NCBI RefSeq assembly: GCF_023953965.1
Contig: NZ_JAMLIX010000002.1
Location: forward strand, 310,001 to 374,000
Length of the DNA: 64,000 bases
Reading direction: 5' to 3'
DNA from: Bosea sp. (in: a-proteobacteria)
GTDB lineage: Bacteria; Pseudomonadota; Alphaproteobacteria; Rhizobiales; Beijerinckiaceae
Shown: one piece after another, positions 34,207 through 42,921 of the stretch
Numbering within the stretch: the first letter of the stretch is position 1
How the letters are laid out: the number at the start of each line of letters is the position of its first letter
Program-made: the position numbers and the translations under genes
The notes under the pieces: model-generated
What the model saw: only the letters and a program-made list of their open reading frames with translations
Databases searched by the model: none
What the model was told of the DNA's origin: nothing

Positions 34207-35706
34207 TCAGTCCTCCGAGGCCTGGAAGCGGTTGAGCCCCTTCATCAGGAAGGGCGCGACCAGCGCCAGGAAGGCGATGCCGAGCAGCGTCGCCGAGATC
34301 GGGTTCTCCAGCAGGATCATCGGGTCGCCGAGGCTGATCTGCAGGGCGCGGCGCAATTGCGCCTCCGCCATCGGCCCCAGGATCAGCCCGACCACCATCG
34401 GCGCCACCGGATAGTCGTAGCGGCGCATCAGATAGCCGAGGAAGCCGAAGGCGAAGAGCATGCCGAGCTCGACCGGCGAAGAGTTGACCGCGAGCGTGCC
34501 CATCGTGGCGAAGACCAGGATGCCGGCATAGAGCCAGGGCTGCGGGATCGCCAGCAGCCGGACCCAGAGCCCGATCAGCGGCAGGTTCAGGATCACCAGC
34601 ATGACGTTGGCGATGAACAGCGAGGCGATCAGGCCCCAGACCAGGTCCGGCTTCTCGGCGAACAGCAGCGGGCCGGGATTGAGCCCGTATTGCTGGAAGC
34701 CGGCGAGCATGATCGCCGCCGTCGCCGAGGTCGGCAGGCCGAGGGTCAGCAGCGGCACCAGCGTGCCGGCGGCCGACGCGTTGTTGGCCGCTTCCGGCCC
34801 GGCGACGCCCTCGATCGCGCCCTTGCCGAACTCGTCGGGATATTTGCAGAGCTTGCGCTCGGTCGAATAGCTCAGGAAGGTCGGAACCTCGGCGCCGCCG
34901 GCCGGCAGCGCGCCGATCGGGAAGCCGAAGGCGGTGCCGCGCAGCCAGGGCGCCCAGGAGCGCTTCCAGTCCTGCGCGGTCATCCACAGCGAGCCCTTGA
35001 TCGGGATGATCTCCTCGGGATCGCGGAAGCGCTTGGAGGCGACGTAGAAGGCCTCGCCCACGGCGAACAGGCCGACCGCCAGCGTCGTCACCTCGACGCC
35101 GTTGAGCAGGTCCGGCACGCCGAAGGTCAGCCGCGACTGTCCCGTCAGCTTGTCGATGCCGATCAGCCCGAGCGTGATGCCGATGAACAGGCTGGTGAGG
35201 CCGCGCAGCGGCGAGTCGCCGAAGGTCGCCGAAACCGTGACGAAGGCGACGATCATCAGCGCGAAATAATCCCAGGGGCCGAACTTCACCGCGACCTCGA
35301 CCAGCCAGGGCGCGAGGAAGGCGAGCCCGATCGTCGCGATCAGCCCGGCGACGAAGGAGCCGATCGCCGCGGTCGCGAGCGCCGGCCCGCCGCGCCCGGC
35401 CTTGGCCATCTTGTTGCCCTCGAGCGCGGTCGCCATCGAGGCGCTTTCGCCGGGCGCGTTGAGCAGGATCGCGGTGGTCGAGCCGCCATACATGCCGCCG
35501 TAGTAGATGCCGGCGAACATGATGAGCGAGCCTGCCGGATCGAGCTTGAAGGTGACGGGCAGCAGCAGCGCGACGGTCAGCGCCGGGCCGATGCCGGGCA
35601 GCACGCCGACGGCGGTGCCGAGGAAGACGCCGATCAGGCAGAACAAGAGCTTCGACGGTTCGAGCGCGACGCTGAAGCCGTGGAAGAGGGAGAGCAGGGT
35701 ATCCAT
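34207..35706 (-). CDS. tctA: Tripartite tricarboxylate transporter, large permease TctA
   Basis: 499 residues with about 11-12 membrane helices. Two family signatures are present: GTAVGVLPGIGPALTVALLL near the N-terminus and GFPIGALPAGGAEVPTFLSY in the second half. Together with TctB and the periplasmic TctC it imports a carboxylate with a cation gradient. It ends the leftward tctCBA operon; ten bases separate it from tctB. Substrate unknown. Confidence 0.94.
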   Translation of the reverse strand: MDTLLSLFHGFSVALEPSKLLFCLIGVFLGTAVGVLPGIGPALTVALLLPVTFKLDPAGSLIMFAGIYYGGMYGGSTTAILLNAPGESASMATALEGNKMAKAGRGGPALATAAIGSFVAGLIATIGLAFLAPWLVEVAVKFGPWDYFALMIVAFVTVSATFGDSPLRGLTSLFIGITLGLIGIDKLTGQSRLTFGVPDLLNGVEVTTLAVGLFAVGEAFYVASKRFRDPEEIIPIKGSLWMTAQDWKRSWAPWLRGTAFGFPIGALPAGGAEVPTFLSYSTERKLCKYPDEFGKGAIEGVAGPEAANNASAAGTLVPLLTLGLPTSATAAIMLAGFQQYGLNPGPLLFAEKPDLVWGLIASLFIANVMLVILNLPLIGLWVRLLAIPQPWLYAGILVFATMGTLAVNSSPVELGMLFAFGFLGYLMRRYDYPVAPMVVGLILGPMAEAQLRRALQISLGDPMILLENPISATLLGIAFLALVAPFLMKGLNRFQASED

Positions 35707-35719
35707 GGTCGGCTCTCCT

Positions 35720-36199
35720 TCAGAGGAACAGTTGCTCGAGCGGTCCCGCCGGCAGGATCAGCGTCAGGACCTTGGCGAAGACGAGGAAGATCGCGAGGCC
35801 CAGCACGAAGCCGATCGCGAGGTCGACCAGCAGCGCCTGCCGGCCCATGCCGCGGGCGGTGCAGGCGAAGACCACCGCAATCGCGATGGTGAAGCCGCCG
35901 CCGAGCGCGATGCAGGCGATCAGGAAGGCAAGCCCGCCGGCGATCCAGGCGAGCGCCGCGGTGTCGGCCGCCTCGGGCTCGGGCAGCCCTTCGCGGAAGG
36001 CGACGAAGAAATGCGCGAGGCCGAGGATGACGAGGCCTGCCGCCACGACATAGGGCATGGCGGTGGGGCCTACGCCGTAATTCGAGGTGATGGTCTGCGT
36101 CGAGGCGTCGTAGCCGACGAGGGCGGCGGTGATCAGCAGGAGGACGCCCACCACCAGGGCCGGCTTGTTGGCGCCTTGCGTATGCGTATCGTTGGTCAT
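35720..36199 (-). CDS. tctB: Tripartite tricarboxylate transporter, small subunit TctB
   Basis: 159 residues with four hydrophobic helices, as usual for TctB. Sequence is weakly conserved across the family, so the call rests on size, topology and position between tctC and tctA. The ATG at 36199 (MTNDTHTQGANKP) is the first in frame with the helices. An intrinsic terminator lies between it and tctC. Confidence 0.9.
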   Translation of the reverse strand: MTNDTHTQGANKPALVVGVLLLITAALVGYDASTQTITSNYGVGPTAMPYVVAAGLVILGLAHFFVAFREGLPEPEAADTAALAWIAGGLAFLIACIALGGGFTIAIAVVFACTARGMGRQALLVDLAIGFVLGLAIFLVFAKVLTLILPAGPLEQLFL

Positions 36200-36246
36200 G
36201 GCGTTTCCAGCATGGGGCCGGCGCTCTTGCGGCGTTCTCGGCGGGG

Positions 36247-36272
36247 AAAAAAGGGGCCGGTTTCCCGGCCCC
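36247..36272 (-). terminator. Internal terminator between tctC and tctB
   Basis: Stem GGGGCCGG/CCGGCCCC with a 4-base loop; leftward transcripts meet a T run (A run 36247-36252). It would give more tctC message than tctBA message, matching the need for excess receptor. Confidence 0.75.
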
Positions 36273-36297
36273 TCGGTGTCTTGCGGTCCTGCCCGGC

Positions 36298-37263
36298 CTA
36301 CTTCACCAGGCCGACTTCGGTCATGACCTTCGAGACGCGGGCGATCTCGTCCTTGAGGAAGGCGCTGAAGGCGTCGCCGGCGAGGAAGGAATCGTCCCAG
36401 CCGCGGGCCTTGAGGATCTCCTGCCATTCCTTCGACTTGACCATCTGCTCCATCGTGCCGACCAGCGCCTTGGTCTGCTCAGGCGTCAGGCCGGGAGGGG
36501 CGACGACGGAGCGCCAGTTCAGGAGCTCGAGATCGATGCCCTGCTCCTTCAGCGTCGGCGCGTCCGGCGCGTTCTCGAGGCGCTTCGACGAGGAGACGGC
36601 GAGCACCCTGAGCTTGCCGGCCTTGATCTGGCCCTCGAACTCGCCATAGCCGGAGACGCCGGCCGTGACGCGCCCGCCGAGCATCGCCGCCAGCGCCTCG
36701 CCGCCGCCCGAGAACGGGATGTAGTTGATCTTCCGGGCGTCGGCGCCGACGGCCTGGGCGAACAGCGCGGCGAGGATGTGGTCGGTGCCGCCGGCCGAGC
36801 CGCCGGCCCAGGTCACCTTGGCCGGGTCGGCCTTGAGGGCCGCGGCCAGGTCCTTGGCGGTCTTCAGCGGCGATTCCGCCGGCACGACGATGACCTCGGC
36901 CTCGGCGGTGAGGCGCGCGATCGGCGTGACCTGGGTCAGGTTGACCGGCGACTTGTTGAGCAGGATGGCGCCGACCATGACGAAGCCGTTGACCATCAGC
37001 TGGTGGCCGTCGCCCTTGGCGCCGATGAGCTGGGAGAGCCCGATCGTGCCGCCGGCGCCGGTCACGTTGTTGACCTGCACGCTCTTGACGATGCCGGCGG
37101 CGGTGAGCGCCTGCTGCATCGAGCGGGCCGTGCCGTCCCAGCCGCCGCCGGGCGCGGCGGGCGCCATGATCTTGAGTTCGGGAAGCTGGGCCAGCGCCGC
37201 CGTCGAGAGGGCGGCGATGGCCACCGCCGTCAGGGCGGTGCGCTTCAGGATGGATGTCAGCAT
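36298..37263 (-). CDS. tctC: Tripartite tricarboxylate transporter receptor TctC (Bug family)
   Basis: 321 residues, signal peptide about 1-26 (ending LAQ). Bug-type receptor: LPELKIMAPAAPGGGWDGTA, VNNVTGAGGTIGLSQL and WAGGSAGGTDHILAALFAQ, the loops that hold carboxylate ligands. The ATG at 37263 has a strong GGAGGAAA upstream; the in-frame extension upstream is spurious. First gene of the operon. Confidence 0.93.
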   Translation of the reverse strand: MLTSILKRTALTAVAIAALSTAALAQLPELKIMAPAAPGGGWDGTARSMQQALTAAGIVKSVQVNNVTGAGGTIGLSQLIGAKGDGHQLMVNGFVMVGAILLNKSPVNLTQVTPIARLTAEAEVIVVPAESPLKTAKDLAAALKADPAKVTWAGGSAGGTDHILAALFAQAVGADARKINYIPFSGGGEALAAMLGGRVTAGVSGYGEFEGQIKAGKLRVLAVSSSKRLENAPDAPTLKEQGIDLELLNWRSVVAPPGLTPEQTKALVGTMEQMVKSKEWQEILKARGWDDSFLAGDAFSAFLKDEIARVSKVMTEVGLVK

Positions 37264-37487
37264 GAATTTCCTCCGATTGCGGCCTTGGCCCACGGGTTTT
37301 TTGGGGCGGTGAGCCTGTGGCACCTTGCCGCGTCAAACGTCAATTGCGCCCCATTGCATAATCGGAAGTCAAGAATTTTCGGCGGTGGCCGATTTCTCAG
37401 CGTCATCTATGCCTTTTGTTCTACGACTCGACCGATCCTGCGCGCCTGCCACTGGCCGCAGCCTGCGCGATCGCGTAAGCGCAGGCC

Positions 37488-38732
37488 ATGAGCCCGCCAC
37501 GCCTCGCCGATCGTCCCGAAACCGTGCCGGACCGCGCCGGCCTGCCGCGGCTGCTGACGGGAACCGGCGCGGCGCTGATGGTGCTGATGCCGCTGGCGAT
37601 GTGGCTCGCCAACCGCTCTTCCCCGCTCATGCTCGCGCTCGCGGGCGCTTCGCTTGCCGCGGCGGCGGTCGCGGCCGGCGATGGGCGCGCGCTTGCCGCG
37701 CGCCTGCGCCGTCTTGCCGCCTCGCCGCCGGCGCTCGCGCTCGCGGCCTTCCTCGCCTGGGCGCTCGTCTCGATCCTGTGGAGCCACCGGCCGGCGGCCT
37801 CGCTCTCGGCCTGGGGGGAGCTCGTGCTGCCGATCGCCTGCGCGCTCGCGATCGCGGCTTGCGGCCGCTTCCGCCCGCGGCCCGCCTGGCTCAGGGCGCT
37901 CGCCGTCGCGATCATCCTCGCCTGCCTGCTCACGATCGTCGAGCTCGCCTCGGGCCTGTCGCAGCGGGCGGCGCTCGGCGTCGGCAAGCTGATGGGCTTC
38001 GTCTTCAACCGCACGGCGATCACGGCGCTCGTGCTCGCCGTGCCGGCGATCCACGGCCTCTGGAGCCTCAGCCGGTCGGACCGGCTGCTGGCTATCGTCC
38101 TGGCGTTTTCCGTCGCCGCGCTGGTGCTGCGTTCCGAGAGCGCCTCGGCCGGGCTCGGCCTCGCCGTCGTCGTCCTGTGCTGGGCGCTGGCGCATTTTCG
38201 CCCGCGTCTGATGCTGACGGCGGCGGCCTCGGCCTTCGTCCTCGCCATGGCGCTGGCGCCGGTGCTCGGCCTCGCCGCGCGCGACGGGCTGCCCGCGCTG
38301 ATCCTCGACCGCTTCCCCGCGATGACCGGGCAGGCGCGCATCGACATCTGGGTAAGCTTCGGCGAGGCGGCCCGCGCCCGCCCGATTGCCGGTGCGGGCT
38401 TCGGCACATCGGCCGCCATGCGGGAGCATCCGGTCGCGGCCGCGGTTTCGCCCGAGCACCGGGAGCTTCTGGGCGTCGGCCATCCGCACGACATGCCGCT
38501 CCAGGCCTGGGCCGAGACCGGTGTGATCGGCGCAGGGCTGCTCGTGCTGGCGGGGCTTGCCCTGCTCGCGCGGCTCGGCCGGCTCACGGCGCGGGAGATG
38601 GCGCCGAGGCTCGCCCTCTTCACCGGCGCCTTCGCGATCGCCGCCGTCGGGCACGGTGCCTGGCAAGGCTGGTGGATCGCCGTGCTGGGAGCCGCCATCC
38701 TCTGGTTCGCGCAGGGAGAAGACCATGCCTGA
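37488..38732 (+). CDS. O-antigen ligase family membrane protein (Wzy_C domain)
   Basis: 414 residues with about 10-12 membrane helices. The large loop before the last helices contains GQARIDIWVSFGEAARARP, GAGFGTSA and GHPHDMPLQAWAETGVIGAG, the H-x-x-x-L-Q...E-x-G motif of WaaL/O-antigen ligase and polymerase proteins. It could ligate or polymerise surface glycan at the periplasmic face. No other polysaccharide gene is nearby; it overlaps gor by eight bases. Confidence 0.85.
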   Translation: MSPPRLADRPETVPDRAGLPRLLTGTGAALMVLMPLAMWLANRSSPLMLALAGASLAAAAVAAGDGRALAARLRRLAASPPALALAAFLAWALVSILWSHRPAASLSAWGELVLPIACALAIAACGRFRPRPAWLRALAVAIILACLLTIVELASGLSQRAALGVGKLMGFVFNRTAITALVLAVPAIHGLWSLSRSDRLLAIVLAFSVAALVLRSESASAGLGLAVVVLCWALAHFRPRLMLTAAASAFVLAMALAPVLGLAARDGLPALILDRFPAMTGQARIDIWVSFGEAARARPIAGAGFGTSAAMREHPVAAAVSPEHRELLGVGHPHDMPLQAWAETGVIGAGLLVLAGLALLARLGRLTAREMAPRLALFTGAFAIAAVGHGAWQGWWIAVLGAAILWFAQGEDHA

Positions 38733-40095
38733 GTTCGACGTCGACCTCTTCGTCATCGGGGCCGGTTCCGGCGGCACGCGCGCTGCGCGGATCGCGGCCG
38801 GCCACGGCGCCCGCGTGATGATCGCCGAGGAGGACCGGATCGGCGGCACCTGCGTCATCCGCGGCTGCGTGCCGAAGAAGCTGTTCGTCTATGCCAGCCG
38901 CTTCGCGGAGGATTTCGAGGACGCGGCCGGCTTCGGCTGGACGCTGCCGGAGCCACCGGTCTTCGACTGGCCGAAGCTGCGCGACGCGGTGGCGGCCGAG
39001 GTCACGCGCCTCTCCGGCCTCTACCGCAAGGGGCTGGAGGGCGCCGGCGTCGCGATCCGTGAGGAGCGCGCCGTCGTCGAGGGGCCGCACGCGGTCAGGC
39101 TGACGACGAGCGGGGAGGTGGTCCGCGCCCGTCACATCCTCGTCGCCACCGGCGGCTGGCCCGCCTTCGACCCGCCGATCCCCGGCGGCGCGCTCGGCAT
39201 CTCCTCCAACGAGATATTCCATCTGCCGGTGCTGCCGAAGCGGCTGCTCGTCGTCGGCGGCGGCTATATCGCGCTCGAATTCGCCAGCCTCTTCGCGAGG
39301 CTCGGCGTCGCGGTGACGGTGCTGCACCGGGGCGACAACATCCTGCGCGGCTTCGACGAGGACATCCGCGACCGCCTGCGCGACGCGCTCGCCGAGGCCG
39401 GCATCCGCATGCGGCTCGGCTGCACGATCACGCGCATCGAGGAACTACCCGACGGCACCCGCCGCGCCCATTGCTCGAAGGGCGAGCCGGTCGAGGCCGA
39501 TGTCGTCCTCGTCGCCACCGGCCGCCGGCCGAACACCAGGGAACTCGGCCTGGAGCAGGCCGGCGTCGTGCTCGGATCGCGCGGCGAGATCGCGGTCGAC
39601 GCGGCCTCCGCCAGCAGCGTGCCCTCGATCCACGCGGTCGGCGACGTGACCGACCGGGTCAACCTGACGCCGGTGGCGATCCGCGAGGGCCACGCCTTCG
39701 CCGATACGACCTTCGGCGGCCGGCGCTGGACAGTCGACCACGCCATCGTCGCCTCGGCGGTCTTCACCACCCCGGAGATCGGCACTGTGGGCCTGTCGGA
39801 AACGCAGGCGGTCGCGGCCGGACATGAGGTCCGGGTCTTCGAATCCGGCTTCCGCCCGATGAAGGCGACGATCTCCGGCCGGCAGGAGCGCGTCTACATG
39901 AAGCTCGTGGTCGATGCGGCATCGGACAAGGTGCTGGGCGTCCACATCCTCGGCCACGATGCCGGCGAGATCGTCCAGGCGGTCGCGATCGCGGTGACGA
40001 TGGGCGCGACCAAGGCCGATTTCGACCGCACCGTCGCGCTGCATCCGAGCGCGGCGGAGGAACTCGTCACGATGCGCACGCCGCGGGCGGGCTGA
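38725..40095 (+). CDS. gor: Glutathione-disulfide reductase
   Basis: 456 residues. FAD-dependent pyridine nucleotide-disulfide oxidoreductase: N-terminal FAD site VIGAGSGGTRAAR, redox-active pair GGTCVIRGCVPKKL, the NADP site VVGGGYIALEFA, the second FAD motif AVGDVTDRVNLTPVA and the C-terminal catalytic His in ALHPSAAEELVTM. These fit glutathione reductase rather than lipoamide dehydrogenase. ATG 38725 with AGGGAGAA upstream; eight-base overlap with the previous gene. Confidence 0.94.
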   Translation: MPEFDVDLFVIGAGSGGTRAARIAAGHGARVMIAEEDRIGGTCVIRGCVPKKLFVYASRFAEDFEDAAGFGWTLPEPPVFDWPKLRDAVAAEVTRLSGLYRKGLEGAGVAIREERAVVEGPHAVRLTTSGEVVRARHILVATGGWPAFDPPIPGGALGISSNEIFHLPVLPKRLLVVGGGYIALEFASLFARLGVAVTVLHRGDNILRGFDEDIRDRLRDALAEAGIRMRLGCTITRIEELPDGTRRAHCSKGEPVEADVVLVATGRRPNTRELGLEQAGVVLGSRGEIAVDAASASSVPSIHAVGDVTDRVNLTPVAIREGHAFADTTFGGRRWTVDHAIVASAVFTTPEIGTVGLSETQAVAAGHEVRVFESGFRPMKATISGRQERVYMKLVVDAASDKVLGVHILGHDAGEIVQAVAIAVTMGATKADFDRTVALHPSAAEELVTMRTPRAG

Positions 40096-40420
40096 AGCGG
40101 CGGGACCACGTCCGTCATTCCGGGGCGCGCCGCAGGCGTGAATTCGGAACCCGCGACTGTGTGGTCCTCGCCGCCCGGTTGAATCACCTTGCGAAGCGCT
40201 TGAATCGGAATGGCAGCCCCTTGCCGCGCCATGGCAAGGGCCGCCTCTATCCCATTGCGGAGAATCGCCTTTCCGGGACCGCCGATCCGCCACCGGGCGG
40301 GCTGCGGCGGCGGGGAGCGCCGGATGGTGGCCATTCCGGCTCCGCCGGTGTATAGCCGGCCCTTCGCGCTACCAAGAGGTTAACGACGCGCGAGATCACA
40401 AGTCAGGAGCACGTAGTCCC
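40096..40420 (+). other. Intergenic region with a family C repeat and the aroG leader
   Basis: 325 bp without a gene. It holds the repeat at 40114-40153 and then a stretch that carries the aroG promoter; CAGGAGCACG lies 12 bases before the aroG ATG. No attenuator peptide rich in aromatic residues was seen. Confidence 0.5.
40114..40153. repeat. Dispersed palindromic repeat, family C, degenerate copy
   Basis: GTCATTCCGGGGCGCGCC, followed by AGGCGTGAATTCGGAAC, corresponds to the 11724 unit in the opposite orientation, with several changes in the right arm. Confidence 0.6.
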
Positions 40421-41806
40421 ATGTCCGAGCGGTGGACGCCAGAGAGCTGGAGGGCCAGGCCCGTCCAGCAGATTCCGGATTATCCGGACCAGGCAGCCTT
40501 GAAGGCGGTCGAGCAGCAGCTCGCCGGCTTTCCGCCGCTCGTTTTTGCGGGCGAGGCGCGCAAGCTCAAGCGGGCGTTGAGCAAGGTCGCCGCCGGCGAG
40601 GCCTTCCTGCTGCAGGGCGGCGACTGCGCCGAGAGCTTCGCCGAGCATTCGGCCGACAACATCCGCGACTTCTTCCGGCTGTTCCTGCAGATGGCGGTGG
40701 TCTTGACCTTCGCCGGCGGCTCGCCGGTGGTGAAGGTCGGGCGCATCGCCGGCCAGTTCGCCAAGCCGCGCTCGGCCCCGACCGAGAAGGTCGGCGATCT
40801 CGAATTGCCGAGCTACAAGGGCGACATCGTCAACGACATCGCCGCGACCGCCGACGCCCGCATCCCGGACCCGCGCCGCCAGCTCGAGGCCTACCGCCAG
40901 TCGGCGGCGACGCTCAACCTGATCCGCGCCTTCGCGACCGGCGGCTACGCCAATCTCGACAACGCGCATCGCTGGATGCTCGGCTTCGTCAAGGATTCGC
41001 CGCAGTCGCATCGCTACCAGGAGGTGGCCGAGCGCATCACCGAGGCGCTGGACTTCATGCGCGCCATCGGCATCGACCCGGAGACCCATCCGGAGATGCG
41101 CACGACCGACTTCTACACCAGCCACGAGGCGCTGCTGCTCGGCTACGAGCAGGCGATGACGCGCACGGATTCGACGACCGGCGAGTGGTACGACACCTCC
41201 GGCCACATGCTCTGGATCGGCGATCGCACGCGCCAGCTCGACCATGCCCATGTCGAGTTCTTCCGCGGCATCAGGAACCCGATCGGCCTGAAATGCGGCC
41301 CATCGACCACGGTCGACGGCCTGCTCAAGCTGATCGAGGTGCTCGATCCGCAGAACCAGGCCGGGCGGCTCACCCTGATCGCCCGCTTTGGCGCCGACAA
41401 GGTCTTCGACCACCTGCCGGCGCTGGTCCGGGCGACGCAGCGGGAAGGCCGCAACGTCGTCTGGTCCTGCGATCCGATGCACGGCAACACGGTCAAGGCC
41501 GCGAGCGGCTACAAGACCCGGCCCTTCGACCTGATCCTCGGCGAGGTCAGGAACTTCTTCGCCGTCCACGAGGCCGAGGGCAGCCATGCCGGCGGCCTGC
41601 ATCTGGAGATGACGGGCCAGAACGTCACCGAATGCACCGGCGGCGCCCGCGGCATGACCGATGCGGACCTGAACGACCGCTATCACACGGTCTGCGATCC
41701 GCGCCTCAACGCCGAGCAGGCGCTGGAGCTCGCCTTCACCGTCGCCGATCTGGTCAAGCGCCAGCGCGCCGGCCGGGCGCGGCCCGAGGTCGAGGCGGCC
41801 GAATAG
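40421..41806 (+). CDS. aroG: Class II 3-deoxy-7-phosphoheptulonate synthase (DAHP synthase)
   Basis: 461 residues. First enzyme of the shikimate pathway, joining phosphoenolpyruvate and erythrose 4-phosphate. Class II motifs: WTPESWRARPVQQIPDYPD, LQGGDCAESFAEH, VGRIAGQFAKPRS, HEALLLGYEQAMTR, IGLKCGPSTTVDGL, WSCDPMHGNT and TECTGGARG. All expected metal and substrate residues appear intact. A strong terminator follows. Gene symbol varies between genomes (aroG, aroF or aroA). Confidence 0.96.
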   Translation: MSERWTPESWRARPVQQIPDYPDQAALKAVEQQLAGFPPLVFAGEARKLKRALSKVAAGEAFLLQGGDCAESFAEHSADNIRDFFRLFLQMAVVLTFAGGSPVVKVGRIAGQFAKPRSAPTEKVGDLELPSYKGDIVNDIAATADARIPDPRRQLEAYRQSAATLNLIRAFATGGYANLDNAHRWMLGFVKDSPQSHRYQEVAERITEALDFMRAIGIDPETHPEMRTTDFYTSHEALLLGYEQAMTRTDSTTGEWYDTSGHMLWIGDRTRQLDHAHVEFFRGIRNPIGLKCGPSTTVDGLLKLIEVLDPQNQAGRLTLIARFGADKVFDHLPALVRATQREGRNVVWSCDPMHGNTVKAASGYKTRPFDLILGEVRNFFAVHEAEGSHAGGLHLEMTGQNVTECTGGARGMTDADLNDRYHTVCDPRLNAEQALELAFTVADLVKRQRAGRARPEVEAAE

Positions 41807-41831
41807 GGCGCTTCCGCCCCCGCACGACATG

Positions 41832-41865
41832 AAAAAGGCCGGGACCCGAGGTCCCGGCCTTTTTT
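41832..41865. terminator. Bidirectional terminator between aroG and the outer membrane protein gene
   Basis: Stem AAAAAGGCCGGGAC / GTCCCGGCCTTTTT with a CCGAG-type loop and A/T runs on both sides. Confidence 0.9.
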
Positions 41866-41885
41866 CTCGTCCGTGTCCAGTGCCG

Positions 41886-42749
41886 TCAGAACTTGACGCC
41901 GAGCGCGGCGCGGCCGGTGTTGACCGTCGTCGTCGTGCCCTCGACGTCGGCGAAGCGGATGTGCTGGTATTCGCCGCGCAGGAAGATGTTGTCCGCCAGC
42001 GCCCAGTCGACGCCGGCGCCGACGGCCATGCCGAAGCTGTAGACGTTCTTCTTGGCCGCGCCGACGGTGAGGGGGTAGCCGTTGGCCTGGCCCTGCTCGG
42101 GCAGTCCGGTGACGGGGTTGATCTGGGTGAGGTAGTTCGTCGCCGTGATCGTCGAGAGGGTGTTGAAGCGCCCGACCGCGCCGCCGATGGTCGCGAAGGG
42201 CATCAGGTTGCCGTAGGCCCAGCCCATGCGCAGCCGCGCCGTGGCATAGTCGTGGAGCTTGGCGCCCTGGCTGGTCGTGAGCGAGAAATCGTTGACGGTG
42301 CCGTTGGAGGTTATGGCCCGCCGGGCTATGTAGTCGGTGAGCAGATATCGGTGCGAGGACTGGGTGTAGTCGGCCTCGAAGCCGAGCACGACGTCGCCGA
42401 AGCTCCAGTTGTAGCCGGCGAGGCCGAAGAAGGTCGCCCCGCTGTCGCGTTTGTCGGGCAGGCTGCTGAGCAGGTTGCCCATGTCGACTTCGCTGCCGAG
42501 CAGCGTGTTGCGGAAGGCGAAGCGGGCGAGCTCCTGGAGCCCGCTGCCGGGCTTGAACTTGGTCTCGGAGACGCCGGCGCCGCCGCCGACATAGAAGCCG
42601 TCCCAGCTGAAGCTCGACGGCGCCGGCGGCGCGTCCTCGATCTGCGAGCCGCGCAGCACCGGATAGTCGGCCGCGAGCGCGGGAACGGCGAGGGCCGCGG
42701 CGGCGAGCGCGGCGAGCCCCAATCTTGGCGCGATGGAACGGATGCGCAT
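41886..42749 (-). CDS. Outer membrane beta-barrel protein (Omp25/RopB-like)
   Basis: 287 residues, signal peptide about 1-25 (ending ALAAD). The mature part starts with the WDGFYVGGGAG motif of alphaproteobacterial Omp25/RopB porin-family proteins and ends in AALGVKF with the C-terminal Phe needed for barrel insertion. An eight-stranded barrel is expected. It is the last chromosomal gene before the prophage. ATG 42749 is followed upstream by 172 bp that must hold its promoter and the left phage boundary. Confidence 0.88.
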   Translation of the reverse strand: MRIRSIAPRLGLAALAAAALAVPALAADYPVLRGSQIEDAPPAPSSFSWDGFYVGGGAGVSETKFKPGSGLQELARFAFRNTLLGSEVDMGNLLSSLPDKRDSGATFFGLAGYNWSFGDVVLGFEADYTQSSHRYLLTDYIARRAITSNGTVNDFSLTTSQGAKLHDYATARLRMGWAYGNLMPFATIGGAVGRFNTLSTITATNYLTQINPVTGLPEQGQANGYPLTVGAAKKNVYSFGMAVGAGVDWALADNIFLRGEYQHIRFADVEGTTTTVNTGRAALGVKF

Positions 42750-42921
42750 CCTGATCTCCCCGAGCAGCGGTTCGGTTCCACCCTGCTCCGGGGACGATTC
42801 ATGCCCCGGTAACCCTAATACCGGGTTAACGCTGCCATGGTCATGAGGCCCTTTTCCATCGGTGTTTTCGCAGATTGGTTTTCAGACTGATTAGAGAAAG
42901 TTTGCAGGCGGTGTTCTGTCT

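Noticed and set aside
40161..40355. 64-codon frame upstream of aroG as a leader peptide
   Set aside because: No aromatic codon run and no attenuator hairpins were found.
42750..42921. Left attachment site of the prophage
   Set aside because: It must lie close to here, but without the right end no direct repeat can be matched, so no site is reported.
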